This document shows, piece by piece, positions 12,568-21,799 of a DNA stretch of 64,000 nucleotides (the first letter of the stretch is position 1; each line of letters starts with the position of its first letter). Origin of the DNA: Lysobacteraceae bacterium (lineage in GTDB: Bacteria; Pseudomonadota; Gammaproteobacteria; Xanthomonadales; Xanthomonadaceae); contig BPKJ01000005.1 in NCBI GenBank assembly GCA_026005075.1, forward strand, positions 1 to 64,000, in the 5' to 3' direction. The notes below the pieces were generated by a model. The model ran no database searches. It was not told the origin of the DNA and was given only the letters and a program-made list of their open reading frames with translations. A program made the translations under genes and the position numbers.

Positions 12568-13569
12568 TCACATGGGTGTCTTTCCCGGAGCACCTGGAAG
12601 CTCGCGAACGAGACGCGGCACCAGGTAGCCGGGAAGCCTGCGGTGCATGCCGGCGGCGAGTCGGCGGGCCACGGCATCGTCGACCTCGAAGTGGGCGGCG
12701 CCGGCGACGCGATCGAGCTGGTGCAGGTAGTAGGGCAGGACCCCGACCTCGAACAGCCGTGCCGACAGCGCGCACAGGGTGTCGAGATCGTCGTTGACCC
12801 CGCGCAGCAGGACGGCCTGGTTGAGCAGGTGCGCGCCGCTGCCGAGCAGGGCGCGGCAGGCCGCCGCCACCGTCGTGTCCAGCTCCTGGGCGTGGTTGGC
12901 GTGCAGCACGATGGCCACCGGCCATGGCAGCCCGCGCAGCCACTGAAGCAATTCGTCGTCGACCCGCTCCGGCAGGACCACGGGCAGGCGCGTGTGCACG
13001 CGCAGGCGTCGCAGATGCGGGAGGGTGGCGAGACGCTCGGTGAGCTGGGCGAGCTTGGTCGTGGTCAGGGACAGCGGATCACCGCCACTGAGGATGACCT
13101 CCTCGATGGAGGGCTCGGCGGCGATGGCCTCCACCGCCGCCGACCATCCCTCGCGGGCGGCCAGCTCGCCGCCGTAGGGGAAGTGGCGGCGAAAGCAGTA
13201 ACGGCAGTGGATGGCGCAGCTGCCGGTCGCGATCAGCAGGGCGCGGCCGTGGTACTTGTGCAGCACGCCGGGTGCGGCCCGGCTGGGCATCTCGCCCACC
13301 GCGTCGAGCTCGAAACCGGGTTGCGGCCTGAACTCCTCGTCCAGCGGCAGAACCTGCCGCAGCAGCGGATCGGCCGGATCGCCCCGCCGCATCCGGGCCA
13401 CGAAGCCGCGCGGAACCCGCAGCGCGAAGGCGTGGCCGGGGGGCGGCAGCGCCCCGGCGAGCTCGGCGAGGTCCAGGAGCCGCAGCAGCTCGTGCGGGTC
13501 GGTCACCAGGTCGCGATAGGCCCGCCGCCAGTCGGCTGGCTGGGCGTGAGAAGGGCTTGCAGGTATCAT
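12568..13569 (-). CDS. epmB: EF-P (R)-beta-lysylation protein EpmB (radical SAM lysine 2,3-aminomutase)
   Basis: 333 residues. The radical-SAM cluster cysteines are C118, C122 and C125 in CAIHCRYC, and the SAM-binding GGDP follows in LSGGDPLSL. The start MIPASP is the normal EpmB N-terminus, so the third in-frame ATG (13569) is preferred. EpmB turns alpha-lysine into beta-lysine for attachment to a conserved lysine of EF-P. The efp gene is divergent, 101 bases away, which supports the assignment. EpmA, the ligase partner, is not in the window. The C-terminus is the short EpmB form rather than the long catabolic aminomutase form. Confidence 0.92.
   Translation of the reverse strand: MIPASPSHAQPADWRRAYRDLVTDPHELLRLLDLAELAGALPPPGHAFALRVPRGFVARMRRGDPADPLLRQVLPLDEEFRPQPGFELDAVGEMPSRAAPGVLHKYHGRALLIATGSCAIHCRYCFRRHFPYGGELAAREGWSAAVEAIAAEPSIEEVILSGGDPLSLTTTKLAQLTERLATLPHLRRLRVHTRLPVVLPERVDDELLQWLRGLPWPVAIVLHANHAQELDTTVAAACRALLGSGAHLLNQAVLLRGVNDDLDTLCALSARLFEVGVLPYYLHQLDRVAGAAHFEVDDAVARRLAAGMHRRLPGYLVPRLVRELPGAPGKTPM
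13564..13569 (+). promoter_or_regulatory. Possible -10 element for efp
   Basis: TATCAT lies about 100 bases before the efp start in the 101-base divergent region, inside GGTATCATTGCGGG. It overlaps the epmB start codon on the other strand. No convincing -35 was seen. Confidence 0.3.
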
Positions 13570-13670
13570 TGCGGGTTTCATCGGGCGCGCGCCCGTGCGG
13601 AAGTCGATCCGTCCTTTCCCCAAGTGTAGCCGCCCGGCGCGCGCCGGCGCTGCCAGCCAAGGAGTCCTGC

Positions 13671-14237
13671 ATGGCCAGTTACGGCATGAACGACGTCAAG
13701 AACGGGATGAAGATCCTGGTCGACGGTCAGCCCTGCGTGATCGTCGATACCGATTACATCAAGCCCGGCAAGGGTCAGGCCTTCACCCGCGTCAAGTACC
13801 GCAACCTGCGCACCGGCCGCGTGGTCGAGCTGACCATGAAGTCCACCGACACGGTGGAGGCGGCCGACGTGGTCGATACCGACATGCAGTACCTCTACAA
13901 CGACGGCGAGTTCTGGCACTTCATGCAGCCGGAGACCTTCGAGCAGCTCACCGCGGACAAGAATGCCGTCGGCGATGCCGCGCAATGGCTCAAGGGCGAG
14001 GAGATGTGCGTGGTGACCCTGTTCAACGGCGTCCCGCTCTCGGTGACCCCGCCCAACTTCGTCGAGCTGAAGATCGTCGAGACCGATCCCGGGGTGCGCG
14101 GCGACACCTCGGGGGGCGGCGGCAAGCCGGCCAAGCTCGAGACCGGTGCCGTGGTCCGCGTCCCTCTGTTCGTGGCGCAGGACGAGGTGATCCGCGTCGA
14201 TACCCGTACCGGCGAATACGTGGCCCGCGTCAAGTGA
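13671..14237 (+). CDS. efp: Translation elongation factor P
   Basis: 188 residues, full family length, with the KOW-like N-terminal domain and two OB-like domains. EF-P binds between the P and E sites and relieves stalling at polyproline. The modification loop reads KPGKGQ with lysine at position 34, the residue that carries beta-lysine, consistent with the divergent epmB. The VRV-type C-terminus ([11 protein letters not shown]) is canonical. The start is supported by AAGGAG about 8 bases upstream. Confidence 0.97.
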   Translation: MASYGMNDVKNGMKILVDGQPCVIVDTDYIKPGKGQAFTRVKYRNLRTGRVVELTMKSTDTVEAADVVDTDMQYLYNDGEFWHFMQPETFEQLTADKNAVGDAAQWLKGEEMCVVTLFNGVPLSVTPPNFVELKIVETDPGVRGDTSGGGGKPAKLETGAVVRVPLFVAQDEVIRVDTRTGEYVARVK

Positions 14238-14286
14238 TGCGGCCTCTTCCCGCGCCCGGGCGGATCCGGCCGGAGGCCGGGCGGCG

Positions 14287-15636
14287 ATGAGCACGAACGG
14301 CCGTGTGCCTTGCGACCTGCTCATCGCCGCGGGCTGGGTCGTTCCGGTCGAGCCGCACGGCGTGGTCCTCCGCGATCACGCGGTGGCGGTGCGGGACGGG
14401 CGCATCGTGGCGCTGGGCGAACGGGAGGCGCTGCTCGCCCGCTACGAGGCAGACGCCTGCGTCCTGCGGCCGGAGGCCATCCTGCTGCCGGGGCTGGTCA
14501 ACGCCCACACCCACAATCCGATGACCCTGATGCGCGGGGTGGCGGACGATCTGCCCCTGCACGAATGGCTGACCGGCCACATCTGGCCGATCGAGGGCGC
14601 GGTGATGGGGCCTGCCTTCGTCGCCGACGGCGTCGAGCTTGCGGTGGCGGAGATGCTTCGCGGCGGAACCACCTGCTGCAACGAGAGCTACTTCTACCCG
14701 GACGTGCAGGCGGCGACCTACGCGAGGCTCGGTTTCCGCGCCGTGGTCGGCCTGCCCTACATCGACTTCCCCACCGCGTGGGCGCGCAGTGCGCAGGAGT
14801 ACTTCGACAAGGCGCTGGAGGTCCACGACAACTACCGCGGCCACCCGCTGGTGCGGACGGCGTTCGCCCCGCATGCGCCGTACACGGTCAGTGACGAGGC
14901 CTTCGAACGGATCCGGATGCTGGCCGACCAGCTCGACCTGCAGGTGCATTGCCACGTCCACGAGACCGCCCGCGAGGTCGAGGAGGGCCGTCGCCAGCAC
15001 GGCGTGCGTCCGCTGGCGCGGCTCGACCGGCTCGGCCTGCTGAGCGATCGGCTGATCGCGGTGCACATGACCCAGCTGAACGACGCCGAGATCGAGCTGT
15101 GCGCCCGGCGCGGGGTGCATGTCGTGCACTGCCCGGAGTCCAACCTCAAGCTCGCCTCGGGCTTCTGCCCGGTGGAGCGGCTTCGGCGCGCCGGGGTGCA
15201 TCTCGCCCTGGGCACCGACGGATGCGCCAGCAACAACGATCTCGACATGATCGGGGAGATGCGCACTGCGGCCCTTCTGGCCAAGGGCGTGGCCGCCGAT
15301 GCCGCCGCCCTGGATGCGCCGCATGCGCTGCGGATGGCGACCCTGGGCGGGGCCCGGGCGCTGGGGCTGGAGGCGGAGATCGGCTCGATCGAGGTTGGCA
15401 AGCAGGCGGACCTGTTCCTGCTCGCCCAGGATGGCATCGAGGCGGTGCCCTGTTTCGAGGCGATCTCGCAGGTCGTGTATGCCGGGGCGCGCTCGCAGGT
15501 CACCGACGTCTGGGTCGCGGGGCGAAGGCGGCTGGCGGACGGCGCGCTGGTGGACATCGACACCGCGGCTCTGCGCGCGCGGGCGCGCGAGTGGCAGCAG
15601 CGGATCGCCGCCCTGCCGCGCGGAGGCGCCGCATGA
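14287..15636 (+). CDS. mtaD: 5-methylthioadenosine/S-adenosylhomocysteine deaminase (TRZ/ATZ amidohydrolase)
   Basis: 449 residues of the metal-dependent amidohydrolase superfamily. The HxH metal motif is H74/H76 in NAHTHN. Later ligands are visible in the HCHVHE segment, in HMTQ and in the aspartate of [10 protein letters not shown]. In gammaproteobacteria a gene of this family sits directly before ubiG and encodes methylthioadenosine deaminase; this context and the MTI phosphorylase at 54121 favour that substrate. The product would be 5'-methylthioinosine plus ammonia. Its stop overlaps the ubiG start as ATGA. A related triazine-type or guanine-type deaminase activity cannot be excluded from sequence alone. 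Confidence 0.85.
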   Translation: MSTNGRVPCDLLIAAGWVVPVEPHGVVLRDHAVAVRDGRIVALGEREALLARYEADACVLRPEAILLPGLVNAHTHNPMTLMRGVADDLPLHEWLTGHIWPIEGAVMGPAFVADGVELAVAEMLRGGTTCCNESYFYPDVQAATYARLGFRAVVGLPYIDFPTAWARSAQEYFDKALEVHDNYRGHPLVRTAFAPHAPYTVSDEAFERIRMLADQLDLQVHCHVHETAREVEEGRRQHGVRPLARLDRLGLLSDRLIAVHMTQLNDAEIELCARRGVHVVHCPESNLKLASGFCPVERLRRAGVHLALGTDGCASNNDLDMIGEMRTAALLAKGVAADAAALDAPHALRMATLGGARALGLEAEIGSIEVGKQADLFLLAQDGIEAVPCFEAISQVVYAGARSQVTDVWVAGRRRLADGALVDIDTAALRARAREWQQRIAALPRGGAA

Positions 15637-16350
15637 GTGCCGTCCAGGGCAACGTCCGGCCCGAGGAGATCGCGCGGTTCGAGCGGATGGCCGCGCGCTG
15701 GTGGGATCCCCAGGGCGAGGCCCGGCCGCTGCACGAGATCAACCCGGCGCGTCTTGGCTATGTCCGCGAGCGCTGCGAGCTGGCCGGCCGACGCGTGCTG
15801 GACGTGGGCTGCGGCGGCGGTCTTCTGGCCGAGGCGCTGGCGGGCGAGGGCGCCGAGGTGGTCGGCATCGACCTTGCTCCGGAGTTGCTGGAGGTGGCCC
15901 GGCTGCACCTGCTCGAAAGCGGGCGGAAGGTCGATTACCGCCTGCTTGCGGTGGAGGACCTCGCGGCGCAGGAGCCGGGCCGTTTCGACGTGGTCACCTG
16001 CATGGAGATGCTCGAGCACGTGCCCGATCCGGGCTCGGTGGTCGAGGCCATCGGCAGGCTGCTGCGGCCGGGAGGCCATGCCTTCCTGTCCACGCTGAAC
16101 CGCACGCCGGCCGCCTTCGCGGCGGCCATCGTCGGTGCCGAGTACCTGCTGCGCCTGCTGCCGAAGGGCACCCACCGCTACGCCGCGTTCATCCGCCCCT
16201 CCGAGCTGGCCGGGGCGCTGCGCTCGGCCGGGCTGGAGCTGCGTCGAGGTCCGCGGCCTGCATTACCTGCCGTTTCTCGGCAAGGCCTTCGTCGGCCCGG
16301 GCACGGCGGTCAACTACCTGGTCTGGGCACGCAAGCCCGAGGCGGCATGA
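15633..16350 (+). pseudogene. ubiG: UbiG, 3-demethylubiquinone O-methyltransferase, with one frameshift
   Basis: The first roughly 200 codons give a full class I methyltransferase: [11 protein letters not shown], then [12 protein letters not shown] (SAM motif I) and [12 protein letters not shown]. UbiG performs the two O-methylation steps of ubiquinone synthesis. Near 16244, after LELR, the family sequence jumps frame and continues as [10 protein letters not shown] to the stop at 16350. One surplus base (a C in CGTCGAGGTC) explains the break. Since ubiquinone is normally essential for respiration, a sequencing error or very recent mutation is likelier than long-standing loss. The downstream gene starts inside the restored stop (ATGA). 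Confidence 0.85.
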
Positions 16351-17046
16351 GCGCGGGTGCGCGCTGGCCCGACCGGCGGGCGGTGCTGTTCGACCTCGAC
16401 GGAACCCTTGCCGACACGGCGGCCGACCTGTGTGCGGCGGCCAACCTCCTGCGGCGTGCCGACGGCCTTGCCGGACCTGCCGCTGGCCGCTTTCCGGCCG
16501 TGGGTCTCGCGCGGCGGCCGGGCGATGCTGGACCTGGCCCTGGCCCATCGCCAGGCGGACGCCCGCGAGGCGGCGCTGGCGAAGTTCCTCGCCCTCTACG
16601 GCGAGGACTGCGCCCGGCACACGGCGCTCTTTCCCGGGATGGAACGGGTGCTGCAGGCGCTGGAGCGCGCCGCCATCCCCTGGGGCGTCGTGACCAACAA
16701 GCCGGTCGAACTCGCGTGCCGGGTGCTGCGCGGGCTGGGGCTGGAGGACCGCTGCCGGGTGCTGCTCGGTGGTGACAGCCTGCCGCGCCGCAAGCCCGAT
16801 CCGCTGCCCTTGCAGGCGGCCTGCGAGCGGCTGGGCGTGGCGCCGGGGGAGGCGCTCTACGTCGGCGACGACGAGCGCGACATGCAGGCCGCGCGCGCCT
16901 GCGGGATGCCGGCGGTGGCGGCGGCCTGGGGCTACCTGCCGCCGGGGACGGAGGTCGGCGACTGGATGCCGGATGGCGTCGCGCACCGGCCCGAGGCCCT
17001 GCTTGACCTGCTTGGGCTGGCCAGGGGGGCTGCGCGGTCCTCATGA
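16347..17046 (+). pseudogene. mupP: HAD phosphatase of the MupP/Gph group, with one frameshift
   Basis: The start reads [17 protein letters not shown], the HAD motif I with the DxDGT nucleophile. Near 16465-16480 the frame changes and continues with [14 protein letters not shown], then GVVTNKP (motif II), RRKPDPLP (motif III lysine) and YVGDDERD (motif IV), ending at 17046. The position directly after ubiG is that of MupP, the MurNAc-6-phosphate phosphatase of cell-wall recycling in Pseudomonas; Gph (phosphoglycolate phosphatase) is the alternative. The break is in the same direction as the ubiG one about 230 bases upstream. The stop overlaps the next start (ATGA). Confidence 0.75.
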
Positions 17047-17843
17047 ACGGCCCGGCGCAGCCCTACATCGATCGGCAGCTGCAGCGCGAGGCGGCGTTTC
17101 GCTTGCTGGTCCCCTTCGCCGGCGGGGTCGGGCAGGCCTGGCTGCCCGCCTGGGTCGGGCTGCTGGGCGAGCTGGACGAGAGCATGTTCGAGCTTTCCGA
17201 CCCGCGCGTGGCGCGGGCCAAGCTTGCGTGGTGGGGGCAGGATCTGGCCGCCGGGGCCGGCGCACAGCACCCTTTGTCACGGCGCCTCCTGGACGCCGCC
17301 GGCGCGGCGGGCATCGAGGCTGCGGCGTGGACCCGGCTGGCGCAGGCCTGCACCGCCATGACCCTGGTCGAGCCCGCGCCCGCGGACTGGGTCGGCGCCG
17401 ATGCCTGCTGGCTCGAGCTTGCCCGCGCGGTGGCCGCGGTGGAGGGTGCACTGCTGGGGCAGCCGGTCGATCCCGGTGTCGTCGCCGTGCAGACCCAGCG
17501 GCAGCGGATGTGGCGGGCGAGCCTGCGCGACGCGCCCGAGCAGGGGCTGGCGCCGCCGTCCTGGGCGGATGCGGTGCGCGATCGGAGCCGGGTCGCCGCG
17601 GCCTGGCGGCAGTGGGCGCAGGCGCACGGCGAGGCGCTCGCGCGCGAGTCGGCGGCGCGCCTGCCCCTGCACCGGGCCTTGCTGCGCACGGTCTGGCAGT
17701 GGCGCCTGTCGGTGCTGCTGCGGGGCGCCGACCCCGCGCGGGCGATCGCCCCCCCGGCGCTGGTGCTGCTGTGGCGGAGCTGGAGGGCGGCCAGAAGGGC
17801 CGCTGCCGCGGCCGACACCGGGCGTTCACCTGTGCCAAGCTAG
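17043..17843 (+). CDS. Squalene/phytoene-synthase-like protein, probably not a standard synthase
   Basis: 266 residues, mostly helical. The N-terminal part (ADPFAGG-like PFAGGVGQAWLPAW, then VARAKLAWWGQDL) resembles the squalene/phytoene synthase superfamily, in which an RLAWWRDEL-type segment is common. The aspartate-rich DxxxD motifs required to bind diphosphate are not seen. The C-terminus is arginine- and alanine-rich (WRSWRAARRAA). It overlaps the mupP stop by 4 bases. The function is unknown; a substrate-binding or accessory role in isoprenoid or quinone metabolism is only a guess from the ubiG neighbourhood. Confidence 0.5.
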   Translation: MNGPAQPYIDRQLQREAAFRLLVPFAGGVGQAWLPAWVGLLGELDESMFELSDPRVARAKLAWWGQDLAAGAGAQHPLSRRLLDAAGAAGIEAAAWTRLAQACTAMTLVEPAPADWVGADACWLELARAVAAVEGALLGQPVDPGVVAVQTQRQRMWRASLRDAPEQGLAPPSWADAVRDRSRVAAAWRQWAQAHGEALARESAARLPLHRALLRTVWQWRLSVLLRGADPARAIAPPALVLLWRSWRAARRAAAAADTGRSPVPS

Positions 17844-17916
17844 GCTGACGCGCCGACGCCGCGCGCCCGCACTCCGACGGCACGCACCGCCGTCCCCTGC
17901 AGCCAAGGAGCTTCCC

Positions 17917-18882
17917 GTGGCCCCACGACACGTCGAAAACACCGCAAGAAGGATGCCCGACATCGCCGCCGAAGGCGTGCCGGCCGCCGCCGCCCTGCTG
18001 GATTGGGTGGGCATGGGCGAGATCGAGGCACCGGTACGCATCGAGGACGGCCAGGGCACGGTGCAGGGACCGGCGCGGATCGCGGCCTTCGTCAACCTCC
18101 GGCGAGCGGAGGCACGCGGCATCCACATGTCCCGCCTCTACCTGCTGGTCGATCGCCTGCTGTCCAGCGAGCCGCTCAGCCCCTGCCTGCTGCGGCGCAT
18201 GCTGCGCGGCTTCCTCGACTCGCACGAGGGCTTGTCCGACCGCGCCATGGTGCGGCTGCGGTTCGAACACCTGCTCAGGCGGCCGGCCCTGCGCAGCGAG
18301 CACAGCGGATGGCGCGCCTATCCGGTGGAGATCACGGCGGCGATGGACCGCCAGCAGTTCGGCATCGAGCTGGCGGTGGAGGTGGTGTATTCGAGCACCT
18401 GCCCGTGCTCGGCCGCACTGGCAAGGCAGCTCATCCAGGAGCGCTTCCGCCAGGACTTCCAGCACCGTCCGACGCTGGATCCGCAGGAGGTGCTGGCCTG
18501 GCTGGGCAGCGAGCAGGGTATCTGCGCCACGCCGCACAGCCAGCGCTCCACCGCCGAGGTCCGGGTGCGGCTGGTGCCGAGCTTCCAGGGCTTTCCGGTC
18601 GCCGATCTGGTCGACCGGCTGGAGGCGGCACTGGGCACGCCCGTGCAGACCGCCGTCAAGCGCGAAGACGAGCAGGCCTTCGCCGAGCTCAACGGCCAGA
18701 ACCTGATGTTCTGCGAGGACGCGGCGCGGCGGCTGCACGCGGCGCTGGATGCGGACGAGCGCTTCGCCGATTTCTGGCTGCGCACGACCCATTTCGAGAG
18801 CCTGCATCCGCACAATGCGGTGGCGGTGGCGACCAAGGGGGTCGCGGGCGGCTACGGCGCCGACGGCTCGCTCTGGCGCTGA
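17917..18882 (+). CDS. folE2: GTP cyclohydrolase FolE2 (type IB)
   Basis: 321 residues, starting at GTG with AAGGAG upstream. Conserved features: PDIAAEG near residue 13, the active-site cysteine region YSSTCPCSAALA, ATPHSQRS, MFCEDAARR and ESLHPHNAVA, all typical of FolE2. The enzyme turns GTP into dihydroneopterin triphosphate for folate synthesis and can use metals other than zinc, unlike FolE1. The 3' end overlaps the opposing transglutaminase gene by 31 bases. No Zur-type operator was recognised upstream. Confidence 0.93.
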   Translation: MAPRHVENTARRMPDIAAEGVPAAAALLDWVGMGEIEAPVRIEDGQGTVQGPARIAAFVNLRRAEARGIHMSRLYLLVDRLLSSEPLSPCLLRRMLRGFLDSHEGLSDRAMVRLRFEHLLRRPALRSEHSGWRAYPVEITAAMDRQQFGIELAVEVVYSSTCPCSAALARQLIQERFRQDFQHRPTLDPQEVLAWLGSEQGICATPHSQRSTAEVRVRLVPSFQGFPVADLVDRLEAALGTPVQTAVKREDEQAFAELNGQNLMFCEDAARRLHAALDADERFADFWLRTTHFESLHPHNAVAVATKGVAGGYGADGSLWR

Positions 18883-20828
18883 GCGCGCGGCACCCGCGCG
18901 CGCTGCAGTTCGGCGCGCAGGCGCTCCGCGCTCTCGCGGCGGGTGGCAGGACCGAAGGCGAAGTCGCTGTAGCGCAGGCACAGCGCCTGCAACTCCGGCA
19001 GGCCCTCGAGGCGGCGCGCCACCGTGCGCGGACCGTCGCGCGGGCGTAGCGGATGGCCGGCGCGAAGCAGGCGTCGGCGCAGGCGGCGCCAGGCGAGGTC
19101 GACCGGGTCGGCCGACTCCGGCGGCCGTCGCAGCAGCCAGAGCAGGGTGAGGCCGAGGGCCAGGGCCGAGGCCACCGCAAGCGCGGCACCCAGCTGTTTC
19201 CAGTCGGCACGCTCGATGCCCAGAGGACGGAGCAGGCGCTGCTGCTGTTGCGCGCCGTAGCCCAGCACCCACTGGTTCCAGCCGCGGCGCAGCCAGTCGA
19301 CCGCATCGCGCAGCGGACGGGTGGCCTCGCCCCAGCCGCTGGCCGGGCGGATGGCCTCGCTACCCCGCTCGATCCGCTCCGGCGAGACCGCACGGGTCGG
19401 GTCCACCCGCACCCAGCCCTCGCCCTCGATCCAGACCTCGGACCACGCGTGGGCGTCGGATTGCAGGACCACGAGGTAGTTGCCGACCGGGTTGACGTAG
19501 CCGCCCTGGTAGCCGGTGACGATGCGTGCGGGCAGTCCGCTGGCGCGCATCAGCACCGTGAAGGCGGCGGCGAAGTGCTCGCAGTAGCCGCGCCGGCGCT
19601 CGAACAGGAACTCGTCCACGCTGTCCCGACCGAACAGGCCGGGGCTGAGGGTGTAGGTGAACGATTCGTGGAACCAGGCGAGGGCGCGTTCGATCCGCCG
19701 GCGCGGCTCGCGCATTTCCCGTCCCCATTGGCGACCGAGCGCCACCGCCCGCGGGTTGAAGCCCTCGGGGAGCCGGGTCAGGGTCTGGCGCAGGACCGGC
19801 TCCATCGCCGGTTCGAGCACGTAGTCCGGTGCCGACACGTAGCGCTGCCGGTGCAGGCTGGTCAGTGGCCGTGGGGCCAGCATCGCCTGGCCGTAGTCCC
19901 GGCGCGCCCCCTGCGGAACCTCGATGGGCAGGTCCAGCGCGAACAGGTACTGGCGGTCGGTCGGCTCCTGCTCGACGGTGTGGCCGATACGGGCGGGCCC
20001 GGCCTCGAGCGGCCTGGCTTCCAGCCCGGCGACCAGGCCGCGGGTCCAGCGCCGCCCGTCGAAGGCGTGGAAGACCGGTCCGCGGAAATAACGCTGGGCA
20101 GGTGGCGGGATCGGCCCCTCGAAGCTCACCCGCAGCACCGGCGTGTCGTCGCTGAAGAGGGCGGCGAGGTCGCCCGGGCTCATCTCCTCCGACAGCCCCG
20201 TGCGCCCCAGCTCGCTGTTCTGCGGCAGACCCCAGAGCGGCTGGGCGAGGCGCGGGAACAGGAAGAAGCCCACCGCGGCCAGCGGCAGCGATGCGACCAG
20301 CAGCCAGACCGCACCGCGCAGCAGGCCGGTCGGCGAGCGGGCGGCAAGGCCGCCGTCGCCGTCCGGGGACTCGAGCTGCGCCAGCCAGGCCAGCGCCGCC
20401 AGCGTCGCCAGCGCGGCGGCCAGCGCCAGCAGCAGGGTGACCGGCCCCTGGTCCTGCAGGAAGGCGGCCATCACCGCGAACAGGCCGAAGACGAGGATGC
20501 TGCGGGCATCGCGGAGGCTGCCGGTCTCGGCGAGCTTGAGGCCGAGCATGACCGCGAGCAGGGCCGATCCCGCGTCACGGCTGAGCAGTCGGCCGCCGGT
20601 GATGCCGAACGGCCACAGCGCCGCGGCCAGCACGGTCAGCGTCAGCAGGGCCTGCACGCTGCGGGGCAGGCGGCGGCCGCTCCGTGCGGCGCCCACACCG
20701 AGCGCGAAGCAGCCGAGCAGCAGGGCCTGGCTTGCAGCCGGCAGGTGGAGGGCGAGCGGCAGCACGGCCAGCACCGCGGTGGCGGCCACCAGGCTGCGCG
20801 TACGGCGGTCGAGTGCGGGTGCGATCAC
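18852..20828 (-). CDS. Membrane transglutaminase-like protein (DUF3488/TgpA type)
   Basis: 658 residues. The N-terminal third has several membrane helices (about 12-200). A periplasmic transglutaminase domain follows, with the catalytic Cys in RRGYCEHFAAAF, His in SDAHAWSEVW and Asp in VDPTRA. A further helix (near residues 555-580) and a short C-terminal cytoplasmic domain complete the TgpA layout. The GTG start overlaps the DUF58 stop as GTGA. Genes of this type sit in moxR-DUF58-transglutaminase operons; TgpA is essential in Pseudomonas, but its substrate is not settled. The 3' end overlaps folE2 convergently by 31 bases. Confidence 0.88.
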   Translation of the reverse strand: MIAPALDRRTRSLVAATAVLAVLPLALHLPAASQALLLGCFALGVGAARSGRRLPRSVQALLTLTVLAAALWPFGITGGRLLSRDAGSALLAVMLGLKLAETGSLRDARSILVFGLFAVMAAFLQDQGPVTLLLALAAALATLAALAWLAQLESPDGDGGLAARSPTGLLRGAVWLLVASLPLAAVGFFLFPRLAQPLWGLPQNSELGRTGLSEEMSPGDLAALFSDDTPVLRVSFEGPIPPPAQRYFRGPVFHAFDGRRWTRGLVAGLEARPLEAGPARIGHTVEQEPTDRQYLFALDLPIEVPQGARRDYGQAMLAPRPLTSLHRQRYVSAPDYVLEPAMEPVLRQTLTRLPEGFNPRAVALGRQWGREMREPRRRIERALAWFHESFTYTLSPGLFGRDSVDEFLFERRRGYCEHFAAAFTVLMRASGLPARIVTGYQGGYVNPVGNYLVVLQSDAHAWSEVWIEGEGWVRVDPTRAVSPERIERGSEAIRPASGWGEATRPLRDAVDWLRRGWNQWVLGYGAQQQQRLLRPLGIERADWKQLGAALAVASALALGLTLLWLLRRPPESADPVDLAWRRLRRRLLRAGHPLRPRDGPRTVARRLEGLPELQALCLRYSDFAFGPATRRESAERLRAELQRARVPRAQRQSEPSAP

Positions 20829-21796
20829 GGCAGCAGCGCCAGCTCGCGCAGGCAACGGTGCCGGTGGCGGGGGCCGAGGTCGGGACCGAACCGGCCGTGC
20901 GGCAGGCGAAGTTCGGAGCGCAGTCCGAGCCGCTCGGCCTCCAGCAGCCAGCGGGTCAGGCGGGCGATCCGCTGCTCGCGCCCGAGGCCTGCGAGCGCCT
21001 GCCAGTCCAGCACCACGTCGCGTCCGGCCGGGGTCTCGAACTCGCGGACCACGAGACGGCCCGCCTGGGCGCTGCGCTTCCAGGCGATGATGCGCACCGG
21101 GTCGCCGCGGCGGTAGTCGCGCAGGCCGTGCAGGTCCTCGTGCGGGCTGCGCCGTCGCTGCGGCCTGCCTTCGCTGGCGGGCGAGGGCAGGGGCGGCGCC
21201 TGGGCCTCGGGCCGCGGATAGACCAGCACGCGCGCCTGCGGGTGCAGCCAGCTCCAGACCACGAACAGGCCGAGCGGCCGCCGCGTGCGCACGCCGATCC
21301 GCCCCACCGCCATCCAGCCGCGCTGGCGGGTCGGTACCTGCAGGGTGACCACGGTGCCGCCGTCGCGGGGCAGGCTGAAGAAGGCGCTGCGACCCTCGCG
21401 CCGGAGTTCGAGCCCGCGGCGCTCGCGCGGCTCGACGGCATCGAAGTGGCATTGCAGGGCGAGGGTCTCACCGGCGTGCACCGGCTCGGCGTGGACCGCC
21501 GCAAGGCGCAGGCCGCGCAGGGCGAGGTAGCCCTGCAGCAGGCTGGTGTGCGCGGCCGAGGCCAGCGCGAAGGCGAGGATCAGCGCCGGATTGTTGTCGT
21601 AGTTGAGGGCCCCCAGGGTCATCACCGCGAGGAGCAGGCCGAGGCCCAGCCCGAAGGCCGTGGGCAGCACGTACAGCCGGCGGCGGTGCAGCAGGATGGG
21701 CAGCGCCTCGGGCTGGCGCAGGCGGGTGAGGGCGGGCAGCCATCGCTCGGCGGCCTGCAGCAGCCTTTCCAGCAGCGCTCGCCACGGCCCGCGCAT
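20825..21796 (-). CDS. DUF58-family protein
   Basis: 323 residues with two hydrophobic segments near 45-85 followed by a beta-rich domain. The DUF58 signature is near residues 230-255: LRDYRRGDPVRIIAWK, then LVVREFE. It lies between moxR (3 bases upstream) and the transglutaminase (4-base overlap), the standard three-gene order. MoxR-type ATPases are thought to act as chaperones on such partners. The precise role is not known. Confidence 0.88.
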   Translation of the reverse strand: MRGPWRALLERLLQAAERWLPALTRLRQPEALPILLHRRRLYVLPTAFGLGLGLLLAVMTLGALNYDNNPALILAFALASAAHTSLLQGYLALRGLRLAAVHAEPVHAGETLALQCHFDAVEPRERRGLELRREGRSAFFSLPRDGGTVVTLQVPTRQRGWMAVGRIGVRTRRPLGLFVVWSWLHPQARVLVYPRPEAQAPPLPSPASEGRPQRRRSPHEDLHGLRDYRRGDPVRIIAWKRSAQAGRLVVREFETPAGRDVVLDWQALAGLGREQRIARLTRWLLEAERLGLRSELRLPHGRFGPDLGPRHRHRCLRELALLP

Positions 21797-21799
21797 GGC

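Noticed and set aside
10227-12797. Long open frame of 856 codons on the plus strand
   Set aside because: It is antisense to fimX and epmB/cysZ ends, an effect of high GC; the minus-strand proteins have clear domains.
12568-13569. Catabolic lysine 2,3-aminomutase
   Set aside because: Short length, MIP N-terminus and the divergent efp gene fit EpmB.
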